Shown here in pieces: positions 38,381 through 47,496 of a DNA stretch of 63,994 nt. The DNA lies in the NCBI RefSeq assembly GCF_000308415.1, contig NZ_BAFS01000471.1:1-63994 (forward strand), given 5' to 3'. The stretch comes from Nocardia asiatica NBRC 100129 (GTDB lineage Bacteria; Actinomycetota; Actinomycetes; Mycobacteriales; Mycobacteriaceae). The stretch's first letter is position 1, and each line of letters begins with the position of its first letter. The notes below the pieces were generated by a model. That model was not told the DNA's origin, did not search any database, and saw only the letters and a list, made by a program, of their open reading frames with translations. Both the position numbers and the translations under genes were made by a program.

Positions 38381-40777
38381 GTGAGCAAGTGGTCTGAACT
38401 ACGCACGTCCGTCGTGGGAATGGTGCGGTCGAGTCAGCGCGATGTCCGTGGTCGAGTGAGTGTGCGGGTGCGACTGCTGGCGATCGTGCTGATCTCCAGC
38501 GTCACGCTGCTCACGATCGGGGTCGGGGCGGCGGGTTACCTGGTGAAATCCGCTCGGGACGCGGAGGAATGGGCGGAGCTGGCCAGCAGCACCACGGCGC
38601 CCGCCATTCTCATGGTGCAGGCGTTCCAGGAGGAACGCCGGTTGTCGCTGTTGTACCTAGCGGGCGACGCCGAAGTCCGGCCCGGGCTCGCCGCCGCGCG
38701 GCAGCGCTCGGACGCGGCGCTGGCGGCGGTGATCGACAAAGGCGACGCCGCCCGCAAACTCAATCCCGGCGGCTCGGCCTCCGACATCGAGGGCTACAAC
38801 AAGCTGTTCGCCATGGTTCCCACGGTGCGCGCCGGGGTCGATTCGCAGCAGGCGCCGCCCAACGATGTCTTCGTCGTGTTCAGCCAGGTCATCGGCACGA
38901 TCGTCGCCGCATCGATGGTGGCCGCCCGGGTGGCGCCGAAAGCCGATATCGCGATCGAACTCGGCTACGGCGTCGAACCTCTGCGCGCTGCCGAGGCATT
39001 GTCGATGGCGGACACACTGGGCACGGTGGCGCTGACCCGCGGCGAACACACGCCCGCGCAACTGACCGAGTTCAATCGACTGGTCGGTGAATTCCGTGCT
39101 CAGATCGCCTATTCGAGCCGCGTGCTGAAGGGCGCCCGGCTCGCCCAGCTCGAGGAGATCACCACTGGACCGGCCTACCAGAAGATCATCGCGATGCAGG
39201 ATGCGGTGATGGTGCGCGGGCCGGTGGAGGCGGGCGAGGACTTCGACGCCGGCACCCAGGGCAACCGCTCGACGACCGCCGCCCCCGCGTTGCCCATGAA
39301 CGTCGCGGCCTGGCAGGAGGCGTCCGGCCAGGTCGGGTCGGGCCTGCTGAAGGTGTGGGACTACCAGAGCCGCGACGCGCACGACATCGCCCGCGCGCAG
39401 GGCGACCGGACCGCGCGGCAGTCCCTGCTCGGCGGGGCGGCGGTGTTGCTGGTCGCGACCCTCGCCTTCGTCGCGGCGCTGGTGCTGGCCAATCGGTTCA
39501 TCGCGCGCATGCGCCGATTGCGGCGCGACACGTTGGAGCTGGCGGATCAGCAGCTGCCTGATCTCATGCACCGGCTCGGCCGCGGCGAGAGCCCGGACAC
39601 CGAGAAGGAACTGACCCGTCTGGATTTCGGCTCCGACGAACTGGGGCAGGTGGCCGACGCGTTCAACCGTGCCCATGTCGCGGCCGTGGCGGCCGCGGCG
39701 GCGGAGGCGAAGACGCGCGCGGGCGTCAACGCGGTGTTCCTCAACATCGCTCATCGCAGCCAGGTCGTGGTGCATCGCCAGCTCGCGCTGCTCGACCAAG
39801 CCGAGCGCAAAGAGGAGAACGCCGACCAGCTCGAGCTGCTGTTCCAGCTGGATCACCTGGCGACCCGGGCCCGGCGCAATGCCGAGAACCTCATCATCCT
39901 CGGCGGCGAACAGCCGGGACGGCGCTGGCGCAAGCCGGTCCCGCTGCTGGACTTGGTCCGGTCCGCGGTCGCGGAGAGTCTCGACTACACCCGCATCCAG
40001 ATCGGCCGGTTGCCGGATGTCCAGGTGTCCAGCAACGTCGTGGCCGACCTGATCCATCTGATGGCCGAGCTGACCGACAACGCGACGGCGTTCTCGCCTC
40101 CGCAGGCGCGCGTCGAGGTGTCCGGCGTGGTGGTCGGGCGTGGTGTCGCGGTCGAAGTCATCGATCAGGGTCTGGGCATGTCGGACGCCGACTTCACCGC
40201 GCGCAACGAACTGCTGTCCAACCCGCCGGATTTCAGTGTGGTCACCTTGTCCAGCGAGACCCGGCTCGGCTTGTTCGTGGTCGCGAAACTGGCTCACCGC
40301 CACGGTGTTTCGGTGCGATTGGGCGAATCGGTCTACGGCGGCGTGCGGGCCGTGGTGCTGCTTCCGAGCGCGCTCCTGCAGTCGGAGACGGGACCACGCG
40401 AACACAACGACAGTGGCCCAGTCGAACCCCCGGAGAGACCCGTGTCGGACAGCTCCTCGCCTCAGCCACCTCCGGTAGCGCAGCGATCGGCATGGTTCAC
40501 CCCGGCTTCCGAGCAGTCCCCGGCGCCGGGCGCGTACAGCGACCCGCGCGGATTCGGCCAGCACACCGCACCGTATTCCGAGCCCGCGATGTATTCCGAG
40601 CCCGCGCCGGACACCCGGCCGCCGCTACCGCGGCGCCGCCGTCAGTCCCGCGAGGAGCAAGCGGCGCCCGCCGCCGCCCCGGTCCGGCAGCGGACCGCCG
40701 ACGAGGCACGCAACCTGATGAGTGCCATCGAGAACGGAACCCGCCAGGGACGCCGGAAGCGTCCCGACCTCGACTAG
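38381..40777 (+). CDS. cvnA: NIT-domain histidine-kinase-like protein, conservon CvnA
   Basis: A 798-aa membrane sensor of the nitrate/nitrite-sensing kinase-like group. A first transmembrane helix (LLAIVLISSVTLLTIGVGAAGYL) is followed by a large extracytoplasmic helical NIT domain, a second helix (LLGGAAVLLVATLAFVAALVLA), a HAMP-like linker and a long helix (NIAHRSQVVVHRQLALLDQAE). The ATP-binding domain shows ELTDNATAFSPP and IDQGLGMSDAD, but the normal His box is not evident, as is usual for CvnA. The last 130 residues are Pro/Ser rich. It starts the operon with CvnB and CvnC. Confidence 0.88.
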   Translation: MSKWSELRTSVVGMVRSSQRDVRGRVSVRVRLLAIVLISSVTLLTIGVGAAGYLVKSARDAEEWAELASSTTAPAILMVQAFQEERRLSLLYLAGDAEVRPGLAAARQRSDAALAAVIDKGDAARKLNPGGSASDIEGYNKLFAMVPTVRAGVDSQQAPPNDVFVVFSQVIGTIVAASMVAARVAPKADIAIELGYGVEPLRAAEALSMADTLGTVALTRGEHTPAQLTEFNRLVGEFRAQIAYSSRVLKGARLAQLEEITTGPAYQKIIAMQDAVMVRGPVEAGEDFDAGTQGNRSTTAAPALPMNVAAWQEASGQVGSGLLKVWDYQSRDAHDIARAQGDRTARQSLLGGAAVLLVATLAFVAALVLANRFIARMRRLRRDTLELADQQLPDLMHRLGRGESPDTEKELTRLDFGSDELGQVADAFNRAHVAAVAAAAAEAKTRAGVNAVFLNIAHRSQVVVHRQLALLDQAERKEENADQLELLFQLDHLATRARRNAENLIILGGEQPGRRWRKPVPLLDLVRSAVAESLDYTRIQIGRLPDVQVSSNVVADLIHLMAELTDNATAFSPPQARVEVSGVVVGRGVAVEVIDQGLGMSDADFTARNELLSNPPDFSVVTLSSETRLGLFVVAKLAHRHGVSVRLGESVYGGVRAVVLLPSALLQSETGPREHNDSGPVEPPERPVSDSSSPQPPPVAQRSAWFTPASEQSPAPGAYSDPRGFGQHTAPYSEPAMYSEPAPDTRPPLPRRRRQSREEQAAPAAAPVRQRTADEARNLMSAIENGTRQGRRKRPDLD

Positions 40778-40808
40778 TCCGCATCCACCTCACCATCGGA
40801 AGGCGACG

Positions 40809-41225
40809 ATGACTACTTCCCAGGGAATCGGCCTCGGTTGGCTGCTCGACGAGCTGGTCACCGGACTGGTCGGAGCCCAGTCCGCGGTGCTGCTGTCCTC
40901 GGACGGGCTGCTGCTGGGCCATTCGAACCAGTTGGACAAGGCCGACGCCGAGCGATTCTGCGCGATGGCCTCGGCGCTGCACAGCCTGTCTCGCAGCGTG
41001 GGTCACCATTTCGACGCCGGTGGCGTCTGCCAGACCGTGGTGGAACTGGACCGGGCGGTGCTGTTCGTCACCGCGGCGGGCGCCAACGCGTGCCTGGCGC
41101 TGCTGGCGTCCGAGACCGCCGACATGGGTATGGTGGCATACGAAATGAACCAGACGGTGCACCGAGTCGGAACACATCTGTCGGTCGACACGCGCCCGCA
41201 CCCACCCGCTTCCACACAGCCATGA
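40809..41225 (+). CDS. cvnB: roadblock/LC7 protein, conservon CvnB
   Basis: A 138-aa roadblock/LC7 protein: LGWLLDELVTGLVGAQSAVLLSSDGLLLGHS opens the fold and ELDRAVLFVTAAGANACLALLA closes it. In conservons CvnB partners the CvnD small GTPase. The ATG has GAAGG before it and lies 31 bp after cvnA. The stop overlaps the ATG of cvnC as ATGA. No CvnD gene follows here, so its usual partner must be encoded elsewhere or be missing. Confidence 0.88.
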   Translation: MTTSQGIGLGWLLDELVTGLVGAQSAVLLSSDGLLLGHSNQLDKADAERFCAMASALHSLSRSVGHHFDAGGVCQTVVELDRAVLFVTAAGANACLALLASETADMGMVAYEMNQTVHRVGTHLSVDTRPHPPASTQP

Positions 41226-41596
41226 CTTATCCGCACGATCCCTGGTACGAAGACGAAGCCGGACCGTTGGTCCGGCTCTACGCCATCACCCGTGGCCGGG
41301 GTCGTGCCGCGCGACGGGAACTGAACTTGACCACCCAGGTGGTCGACGCCGCGCCCGGTAGCGCCCTGCGGCGCACCGAGCCGGAGTACGCCGCGATCGT
41401 GCAGCTGTGCCGCACCCCGCAGTCGGTGGCCGAGGTGTCCGCGCGGCTGCACCTGCCCTTGACGATGACGAAGGTCCTGCTCGGCGATCTGCTCGACGAC
41501 GGACGGTTGATCGCTCGGGCGCCTCAGCCCGCGATGGGGTCGGAGTCGGATCTGGGTCTACTGCGCGCTGTGCTCGACGGCATTCGAGCGCTGTGA
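41222..41596 (+). CDS. cvnC: DUF742 protein, conservon CvnC
   Basis: A 124-aa DUF742 protein. It begins with the family's PWYEDEAGPLVRLYAITRGRG, and continues EYAAIVQLCRTPQSVAEVSARLHLPLTMTKVLLGDLLDDG, a winged-helix-like block, quoted here in order but over 20 residues only in parts: QLCRTPQSVAEVSARL and PLTMTKVLLGDLLDDG. It overlaps cvnB by 4 bp. The next gene is on the other strand, so the operon ends here without cvnD. Confidence 0.85.
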   Translation: MTYPHDPWYEDEAGPLVRLYAITRGRGRAARRELNLTTQVVDAAPGSALRRTEPEYAAIVQLCRTPQSVAEVSARLHLPLTMTKVLLGDLLDDGRLIARAPQPAMGSESDLGLLRAVLDGIRAL

Positions 41597-41618
41597 CCAC
41601 ACCGGCTCCGACCGGCGC

Positions 41619-43574
41619 TCAGCCCAACTGCGCGGCGAGCCTTTTCGCGTTCATGTAAGCGATCGCCTCGATCGACACCATAGGGTTGACGCCCGAGGCC
41701 GTGGGGAAGCAAGAGGCGTCGGCGACGACGATGTTCCCCACTTCCCAGGTGGCGCCGTCCGGATCGGTGGCCGAGTTCTCCGGCGAGCCGCCCATCCGGG
41801 CCGAGCCCATGATGTGCAGCGCCCCCAACGAGCATTGCCCGGGACCGTACCCGGCGGCCCGGCACGCGGCGGCGAATTCGTCGTGCGAGCCGCGCCGACC
41901 GGGTTCGTAGGAGACGCCGGCCTGGTGCCCGGAGAAGATGCGGTGCGCACCGGCCGCCTCCAGAATGCTGGCCGCGCCCTCGATTCCGGTATGCAGATGC
42001 GCGGCGTCGTAGTCGGACAACCGGTACTCGACGATCGGCTCACCGCCGCGGTCGACGGTCACGCGGCCCGGATCACGGTCGCGCGTGATGATGCCGATCG
42101 CGTTCGATTTCGCGAAATCGAGCATGGTGGCCCGATGGTTCTCGGCGCCGCGCCAGCTCATGAACCCGGTGGCGAGACCGGGATGGATCGGACCGGTTTC
42201 GTAGATCACGCCGTAGCCGTTGCCGTCCAGATCGCTGTGCCTGCGGCAGATCCGGGTCTGCAGGCCGCCTTCCCACGGCCGGATCTCTTCGGAGAACACG
42301 CCGAAGACCGCGGCCGCCGGGTGCAGGCGCAGGTGACGGCCGATGTTGTCGTTGCGCAATCCGGAACGCCGCAGCAACGCCGGAGTCTGGATCGCGCCGG
42401 CCGCCACCACGACCGCGCGCGCGTGCACCTCGATCGCCGTGCCGTCGGAGGTGACCGCCGAGACTCCCTCGGCCCGGCCGCCCCGCACGAGAATCCGGCG
42501 CACGTCGGCGTCCACGACCAGGCGCGCGCCCCGGTCGGCCGCATCGGCGAGCCAGGTCTTGGTCACCGACTGTTTGGCGCCGAGCCGGCAGCCGTATCCG
42601 CATCGGCCGCACTCCACACCGGCGTCGCAGGCGTCGGTGACGTTGCGCGGCAGTGTGTCCACTTCCCAGCCCAAAGCTTTGGCGCCGCGCTCGAGCACAC
42701 CGTCGCGGGCCGACAGCATCGACCGCTGATCGGTGACACCGAGTCGCCGCTGCACCACTTCGAGCGCTCGGTCGAACTCCGCCTCGGCGAATTGACCGGC
42801 GCCGAGCGCGGCCCACTCCGCCCGCACGTCGTGCGGCGTCGGCAGCGAGGTGCTCCAGTTCACGACCGTCCCGCCACCGAGGCACGTGCCCGCGACGAGA
42901 GTGATCTGACCTTCGGCGGACGCGGGCGGGCCCGGCGCGTACAGCTGCTGCAGTCCGCCGAGTTCACCGGTACCGAAATCGCGGTCGTCGTAGTAGTCGC
43001 CGCGTTCGAGCACCACGACGTCGAGACCCGCTTCGGCCAAGACCGCGGCCGCTACACCGCCACCGGCGCCGGACCCGACGACCACCACGTCACACCGCAT
43101 CTCGGTGGTCTCGGTGACCCGCAGCGGCCGCAACGCGGGCGCGGGCGCCGTCGGCAGCGGACCGGTCGGGGCCGGATAGCCGATCTCCTTCCACAGCGGG
43201 TGGGCGCCCGACGGGCCGGGAGTGACGTTGTAGGACAGCAGCGACGCTTGCTTGAGCGCTTGGAAGATCACTCGGACCGGCTCGAAGCGGGAATCGGCCA
43301 GGCGCAGCAGCGCCCGCTCCCGCTGCTGCTGCGACAGGCTGGAGAAGCGTCGCGGACCGCTGCCGGTGAGCATGCCGGTCAGCCGGGAGTCCCACAGGTT
43401 CAGCAGCGTGGCCAATTGTTTCTTCTCGGCCTCGCGCGGGTTGCGGCCCAATATCTGGAAGACGGTGTCCACGGCGCCTATCGCGCTCGCCGACGGAAGC
43501 GTCAACCCGTCGCCAGGGTTGAACGTGTCGCAGATCAGGTTCAACGCCGCGCGTTGCTTCGCTGTTGGTTCCAT
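41619..43574 (-). CDS. GMC-family FAD oxidoreductase (long-chain alcohol oxidase type)
   Basis: A 651-aa flavoenzyme. Residues 1-150 are a helical extension (FNPGDGLTLPSASAIGAVDTV ... LSQQQRERALLRLAD) typical of fatty-alcohol-oxidase-like GMC proteins. The FAD motif is CDVVVVGSGAGGGVAAAVLAE near residues 164-184. GMC marks are GGTVVNWSTSLPTP and the C-terminal HIMGSARMGG ... NPMVSIEAIAY, with the conserved His/Asn region. A Cys-rich loop (CDAGVECGRCGYGC) lies near residue 320 and may bind metal or be structural. Likely substrates are long-chain or steroid alcohols. It converges on the conservon. Confidence 0.85.
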   Translation of the reverse strand: MEPTAKQRAALNLICDTFNPGDGLTLPSASAIGAVDTVFQILGRNPREAEKKQLATLLNLWDSRLTGMLTGSGPRRFSSLSQQQRERALLRLADSRFEPVRVIFQALKQASLLSYNVTPGPSGAHPLWKEIGYPAPTGPLPTAPAPALRPLRVTETTEMRCDVVVVGSGAGGGVAAAVLAEAGLDVVVLERGDYYDDRDFGTGELGGLQQLYAPGPPASAEGQITLVAGTCLGGGTVVNWSTSLPTPHDVRAEWAALGAGQFAEAEFDRALEVVQRRLGVTDQRSMLSARDGVLERGAKALGWEVDTLPRNVTDACDAGVECGRCGYGCRLGAKQSVTKTWLADAADRGARLVVDADVRRILVRGGRAEGVSAVTSDGTAIEVHARAVVVAAGAIQTPALLRRSGLRNDNIGRHLRLHPAAAVFGVFSEEIRPWEGGLQTRICRRHSDLDGNGYGVIYETGPIHPGLATGFMSWRGAENHRATMLDFAKSNAIGIITRDRDPGRVTVDRGGEPIVEYRLSDYDAAHLHTGIEGAASILEAAGAHRIFSGHQAGVSYEPGRRGSHDEFAAACRAAGYGPGQCSLGALHIMGSARMGGSPENSATDPDGATWEVGNIVVADASCFPTASGVNPMVSIEAIAYMNAKRLAAQLG

Positions 43575-43756
43575 TCGAAAAGTACCCTTCGTTTCGCCGA
43601 GTGAGTTCTATCACAGGACGTGAACAACCACTAACTAAACGGGCGTTTGCACTGGTCGTATCTTCCCCATACTGGAAAGAATGCGTGGCCACATACTGAA
43701 GCTTCCAGCTCCCGGCAGGCGGGGCCGCGCGCCGAGGCGCGACCCGCCCTCGACGC

Positions 43757-44341
43757 TCACGCCGGAATGACGATCGACGCCGCGCACCCGACCCCCAGGA
43801 ACGCGTGCACGACCGCGATGAGGGCCGCGGCGAGTTCCACCGCCCGGTCGACATCGGCCCGTGGCCGCGTCAGCGACCATCGGGTGAACGTCCGCTCGGC
43901 ATGGACCGCGAGGCGCAGCAACTCGGCGCGATACGAGCCGAGCAGCGGTTGGTCGCATGCGTTCAGGGCCGCGGCGGTGAGGTGGGCGCAGCGGCCGATG
44001 GTCACCACTACCTCGAGCAACTCGTCCGGCACCGCCGTGATGACGTAGGCGTCCGCGAGCGCGGCCGCCATCCGGGTCCGTTCGACCACGCCGCCGAGCG
44101 CTCGGCCCAATTCGGACAGCCTCGCACCGTCCGCCGCCACGGATCCGCCTTCCAGGGCAGCGGTCAGATTGCCGATCACCACACCGGCCGCGTGCTCGAC
44201 GCGGCGCAACCGATCGAGGATTCCGGAAGCGTCGACCGGAGAGCAACCGAAATCCGCCAGGACTGTCGCAGCCTCCACCAGTGTCGCGGCCGCCGCACGG
44301 AAGTAGATCTCCGTCCCCGCGCTCGCCGGCAACGTGCCCAT
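43757..44341 (-). CDS. all-helical protein of unknown function
   Basis: A 194-aa Ala/Leu/Val-rich protein made of helices (YFRAAAATLVEAATVLADFG, ILDRLRRVEHAAGVVIGNL, ELLEVVVTIGRCAHLTAAAL, HAERTFTRWSLTRPRADVDRAVELAAALIAVVHAFL in pieces). The pattern recalls PhoU/DUF47-like four-helix proteins without their metal motifs, so I do not assign a family. The ATG at 44341 has GGAGGGAG seven bases upstream. It is divergent from a lipoprotein lipase gene. Confidence 0.55.
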   Translation of the reverse strand: MGTLPASAGTEIYFRAAAATLVEAATVLADFGCSPVDASGILDRLRRVEHAAGVVIGNLTAALEGGSVAADGARLSELGRALGGVVERTRMAAALADAYVITAVPDELLEVVVTIGRCAHLTAAALNACDQPLLGSYRAELLRLAVHAERTFTRWSLTRPRADVDRAVELAAALIAVVHAFLGVGCAASIVIPA

Positions 44342-44486
44342 GTCCACTCCCTCCGGGGTAGCGACCCTCCGACCGGCAGCCATCGCGTGGCCGCGCGGCC
44401 CGGGTCGGCTTGTCCACAACTGTGCGTCAATGGTTCATAACATATCGCAGTAATTTGCAGGTAGATAGAAGAGACTCACGGGAACA

Positions 44487-44510
44487 GGCATTCACTTAAA
44501 TGCCAGTGAA
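44487..44510. promoter_or_regulatory. overlapping inverted repeats before the lipoprotein lipase
   Basis: GGCATT-N6-AATGCC (44487-44504) interlocks with TTCACT-N8-AGTGAA (44491-44510). Both have perfect 6-bp arms. The site lies between divergent genes, 117 bp before the lipase ATG and 146 bp before the helical-protein ATG. The only one of two structures can form at a time, which would suit a switch, but it may simply be an operator. Confidence 0.4.
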
Positions 44511-44626
44511 GGCACGAGCCACCGGACCGGCCACGTCGTGGCGCCAGCCGGGTTCGGTTGGTCGGCACCCGGCATCGCGGGCACGATGGGTGGAACCGAG
44601 CCGACGACCGTCGAGAGGATCGACCG

Positions 44627-45826
44627 ATGCACCGTCCGAGTCGCTACCTGGTTGCGGTGGTCGTCCTGTTCGGTGCCGCTGTCGGGTGCGAAGGCACCGA
44701 GCCCGAGTCGCGCCCGGTCCGGGGCGAGATCGTGGCGACGGCATCGCTGCTGAGCCTGCCGCTCGAACAGACCACCGCGCTGCTTGCCGACGGCGGAATC
44801 CGGACGCCCGTCCGCAACGGTGTCGACGCGTATCGCATCGACTATCGGACGATCACCCCGCAGGGCGAGCCGACCACCGCCAGCGGGCTGGTCGTCCTGC
44901 CGCGCACCGAGTCCGGACGCCTGCGGGTGGTCAGCTACGAACACGGGACCATGACGCTCAAGAGCGACGCGCCGTCCGTCGACACCCGCAACCTCCCCGA
45001 CCGGCTGCGCACGGTGATGTTCGCGGCGGCCGGTTACGCGGCGGTAGCGCCGGACTACCTGGGCCTGGGGACCGGCCCAGGGCCGCATCCCTACGTCCAC
45101 GCGCCGTCGGAGGTCAGCGCGTCGGCCGACCTGCTGCGCGCGGCCCGGTCCTTCGCCTCCCAGCAGCGCCGAGAAGTCGACCCGAACGTGCTGGTGACCG
45201 GTTTCTCGCAGGGCGGGCACGCCGCGATGGCGCTGGGCAAAGCGCTGCAGGCCGGAGCGATCCCCGGCTTCGGCGTCGCCGCGCTGGCCCCGATCAGCGG
45301 CCCCTACGACCTGCGGCACGTTCAAGCGCCCGCCGCGCTCGACGGGCAGGTCGTGCCGGGCGCCGCGGTCCTGTTCCTCTCCTACTGGATCACGTCGATG
45401 AACCGGATCCACCACCTCTACGACGATCCCACCGAAGCCTTCCAGCAGCCCTACGCCGACAAAGTCGAGGAACTCTTCGACGGCTTCCACAACGAACTCA
45501 CCATCGTGACCTCGCTGGCGACCACACCCGCGCAACTGCTCACCGCCCGGTTCCTCGCCTTGGCCGCCGCCCCGACCGGCGCCGCCGCGAAGGCGATCGC
45601 CGACAGCGACGGCACCTGCGACTGGACGCCGCGCGTGCCCGTCCAGCTCTACGCCGCCCGCGGCGACCGGGCCGTCCCTTACGCCAACACCGAGCGCTGT
45701 CTGCGGGCCCTCGGCAGCGGCAACGCCACGCTGCGCGACATGGGCGCAGTGGACCATGCCGGGACGGCCCGGGTCGCCCTCCCCGAGATTCTCGGCTGGT
45801 TCCAGCAGGGGTTCCCGCCGGACTGA
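44627..45826 (+). CDS. lipoprotein lipase/esterase, LIP family
   Basis: A 399-aa exported hydrolase related to the lipase at 5281 (same SYEHGTM and GYAAVAPDYLGLGTGPG blocks). The signal peptide ends FGAAVGC, a likely lipobox, so it is probably membrane anchored. The nucleophile elbow is TGFSQGGHAAM. The acid and base are probably Asp in ARGDRAVPY and His in AVDHAGTA. The ATG at 44627 has AGAGG upstream. It stands alone between a divergent helical-protein gene and a convergent DUF6882 gene. Confidence 0.85.
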   Translation: MHRPSRYLVAVVVLFGAAVGCEGTEPESRPVRGEIVATASLLSLPLEQTTALLADGGIRTPVRNGVDAYRIDYRTITPQGEPTTASGLVVLPRTESGRLRVVSYEHGTMTLKSDAPSVDTRNLPDRLRTVMFAAAGYAAVAPDYLGLGTGPGPHPYVHAPSEVSASADLLRAARSFASQQRREVDPNVLVTGFSQGGHAAMALGKALQAGAIPGFGVAALAPISGPYDLRHVQAPAALDGQVVPGAAVLFLSYWITSMNRIHHLYDDPTEAFQQPYADKVEELFDGFHNELTIVTSLATTPAQLLTARFLALAAAPTGAAAKAIADSDGTCDWTPRVPVQLYAARGDRAVPYANTERCLRALGSGNATLRDMGAVDHAGTARVALPEILGWFQQGFPPD

Positions 45827-45861
45827 CCGGCGCCCGAGGAGGGTCACCGCGCGACCGGCGG

Positions 45862-46617
45862 TCAGTGCGAGTCGGCCGGTTGTGTCGTCGGCTCCAAGGG
45901 CAGCTCCATCCGGTCCACGACGAGGCGGATGTCCAGGTGCGCGATGTCGCCGGAAGCGTCGAACTCGACGTCGCCCGCGATACCGCGGCCGCTGAATTCC
46001 AGCCACCGGTAGTCGTCGAGGAATTCGGTCACCAAACCGCGCCGGGTCAGGTAGCTGTGCACGGCGCGCCGATGATCGGTCAGCGGCAGCGCCCCGAAAC
46101 CATAGGCCAGCACGCGAGCGAGGCCGGAGGCGGTGGGAGCGGGCAGCTCGAACGACGGATGGTCGATGAGGAACGCGACGCAGGCGCCATCGATGACACC
46201 GCAGTAGGAACTCCAGCGGCCGCAGACGATCTTCGCCGCGTCCGCCATCAGCCCGGCCACCTGATAGGGCTCCGGCGCCGCACCGCCGAGCGCCACGGGC
46301 AGTTCCGCCGAACACAATTCGGCCACGCCGTACCGAAAGCCGAACTCGCGCACCGTCTGCGCGGAACGCAGCAGCGAGCGCGGGTAGCCCCAGGGATTGG
46401 CCCATCCCCACAGCCACGACTCCGCGTCGGCCGTTCCGAGCAGATGCACGTCGGTGCACACGAAGGAACGCTCCTCACCGAGGAATTCCAGCCGACGCCC
46501 TTCCAGGTCGGCTTCCCACACGTGTGCGCCCAGCACTTCTTCCAGGTGCAGCCGGTGTTCGAGCGACAGCAAGCCCGCGTCATCGAGAAGTCTCGTCAGT
46601 GGCACGGATTGGGACAC
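45862..46617 (-). CDS. DUF6882-type protein
   Basis: A 251-aa protein with no signal peptide or membrane helix. The block ESWLWGWANPWGYPRSLLRSAQTVREFG, read in two parts (ESWLWGWANPW and LLRSAQTVREFG), is the hallmark of the DUF6882 family, where WxWGWxN is conserved. Residues 110-200 include VCGRWSSYCGVIDGACVAFLI. Function unknown. It converges on the lipase gene. Confidence 0.7.
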   Translation of the reverse strand: MSQSVPLTRLLDDAGLLSLEHRLHLEEVLGAHVWEADLEGRRLEFLGEERSFVCTDVHLLGTADAESWLWGWANPWGYPRSLLRSAQTVREFGFRYGVAELCSAELPVALGGAAPEPYQVAGLMADAAKIVCGRWSSYCGVIDGACVAFLIDHPSFELPAPTASGLARVLAYGFGALPLTDHRRAVHSYLTRRGLVTEFLDDYRWLEFSGRGIAGDVEFDASGDIAHLDIRLVVDRMELPLEPTTQPADSH

Positions 46618-46674
46618 CGCGTCAGCGTAGTCAACGAGCGCACACAGCCGCGCCTCCGACCGGCGACGTGCCCG

Positions 46675-47028
46675 CTACCGGAAGGAACTGACGTTGTTCA
46701 CTTGGTTCGAGGTGGTGTAACCGCTGACGTGATAGGTGATCTCGTACGAGAGGTCCGAACTCGTCCACGTGACCGGCGACCACTCACCGGACTCGCAGAA
46801 CAAGATGTAGATCTCGTGCCCGGCCTCGTACTCGGAACTGGTGGCGCCGGGGGCCAGCACGAACAGCTCTTTGGGCTTGTCCCACTCCTGCCGATAGACC
46901 GACACGTGCCCGCCGGAATCGTTGTGCAGCTTGTACCACCCGGCCGAACTGCGCGCGGCGGGCTCCGGGGCGGTCGGCGACACGGTGACAGTCTTCTTCT
47001 TGATCGCCATGCTGGCGGTCTCGGTCAT
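46675..47028 (-). CDS. small beta-rich protein, function unknown
   Basis: A 117-aa protein. After a short basic start (MTETASMAIKKKTVTVSP) the sequence alternates in short polar strands (GWYKLHNDSGGHVSVYRQEW, ELFVLAPGATSSEYEAGHEI, YEITYHVSGYTTSNQVNNVS) and looks like a single beta-sandwich with many aromatic residues. No family recognised. The ATG at 47028 has a strong AAGGAG seven bases upstream. A 7-bp-arm inverted repeat stands 62 bp upstream. Confidence 0.6.
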   Translation of the reverse strand: MTETASMAIKKKTVTVSPTAPEPAARSSAGWYKLHNDSGGHVSVYRQEWDKPKELFVLAPGATSSEYEAGHEIYILFCESGEWSPVTWTSSDLSYEITYHVSGYTTSNQVNNVSSFR

Positions 47029-47089
47029 TCGACTCTCCTTCGGTCCGCTGATCTCGCCCCACAGTCTGCCCATATCCCGGGCGAGTCGA

Positions 47090-47108
47090 TTCACCCCTTC
47101 CGGGTGAA
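47090..47108. promoter_or_regulatory. inverted repeat between two small genes
   Basis: TTCACCC-CTTCC-GGGTGAA has perfect 7-bp arms. It lies after the zinc-ribbon gene and before the beta-rich gene on the minus strand. It may be an operator or a weak terminator. Confidence 0.4.
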
Positions 47109-47136
47109 ATCGGGCGTAGCGCATCGAGGGCCGGAC

Positions 47137-47394
47137 TCAGCCCGCGGCGGCTGGCCGGCCGGGCAGCGGATGCGGCAGGAAACCGTCGGCGAAGAACATC
47201 ATGGAGCCGCACTGATCACACCGGTAGGCATGCTGCTCGAGCACTTGCTGACCCAGCTCACTGGGGTGATCGGTCAGGAAGCCGGTATGCCCGGTGATGA
47301 AACCGAGAACACCGATGTAGGTGCGTTGGCGTTCGCACCACGGACACCTGAGGTCGACGGACTCCTGCCTGCGGCGGATCTCGTCTTCCTGCAT
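47137..47394 (-). CDS. small zinc-ribbon-like protein
   Basis: An 85-aa protein with two knuckles, CPWCERQRTY and CDQCGSMMFF, about 40 residues apart, which would make one four-Cys zinc site. Between them lies GVLGFITGHTGFLTDHPSEL. The end is Pro rich. The ATG at 47394 is without a clear ribosome-binding site; a GTG at 47481 in the same frame would add 29 residues and is the alternative. Function unknown. Confidence 0.5.
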   Translation of the reverse strand: MQEDEIRRRQESVDLRCPWCERQRTYIGVLGFITGHTGFLTDHPSELGQQVLEQHAYRCDQCGSMMFFADGFLPHPLPGRPAAAG

Positions 47395-47496
47395 ATATTC
47401 GTGAAATCCAGACCGGCACGCGATCCAGGACCGTCGGCCTGTTGCCGCCGACGAGAATAGGCGGGTGACCAGCACCGGCACGCCGCGCGGTGAATT

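Noticed and set aside
44492..47460. Long antisense and sense shadows around the lipoprotein lipase (655 and 986 aa)
   Set aside because: They run across several real genes and lack any motif.
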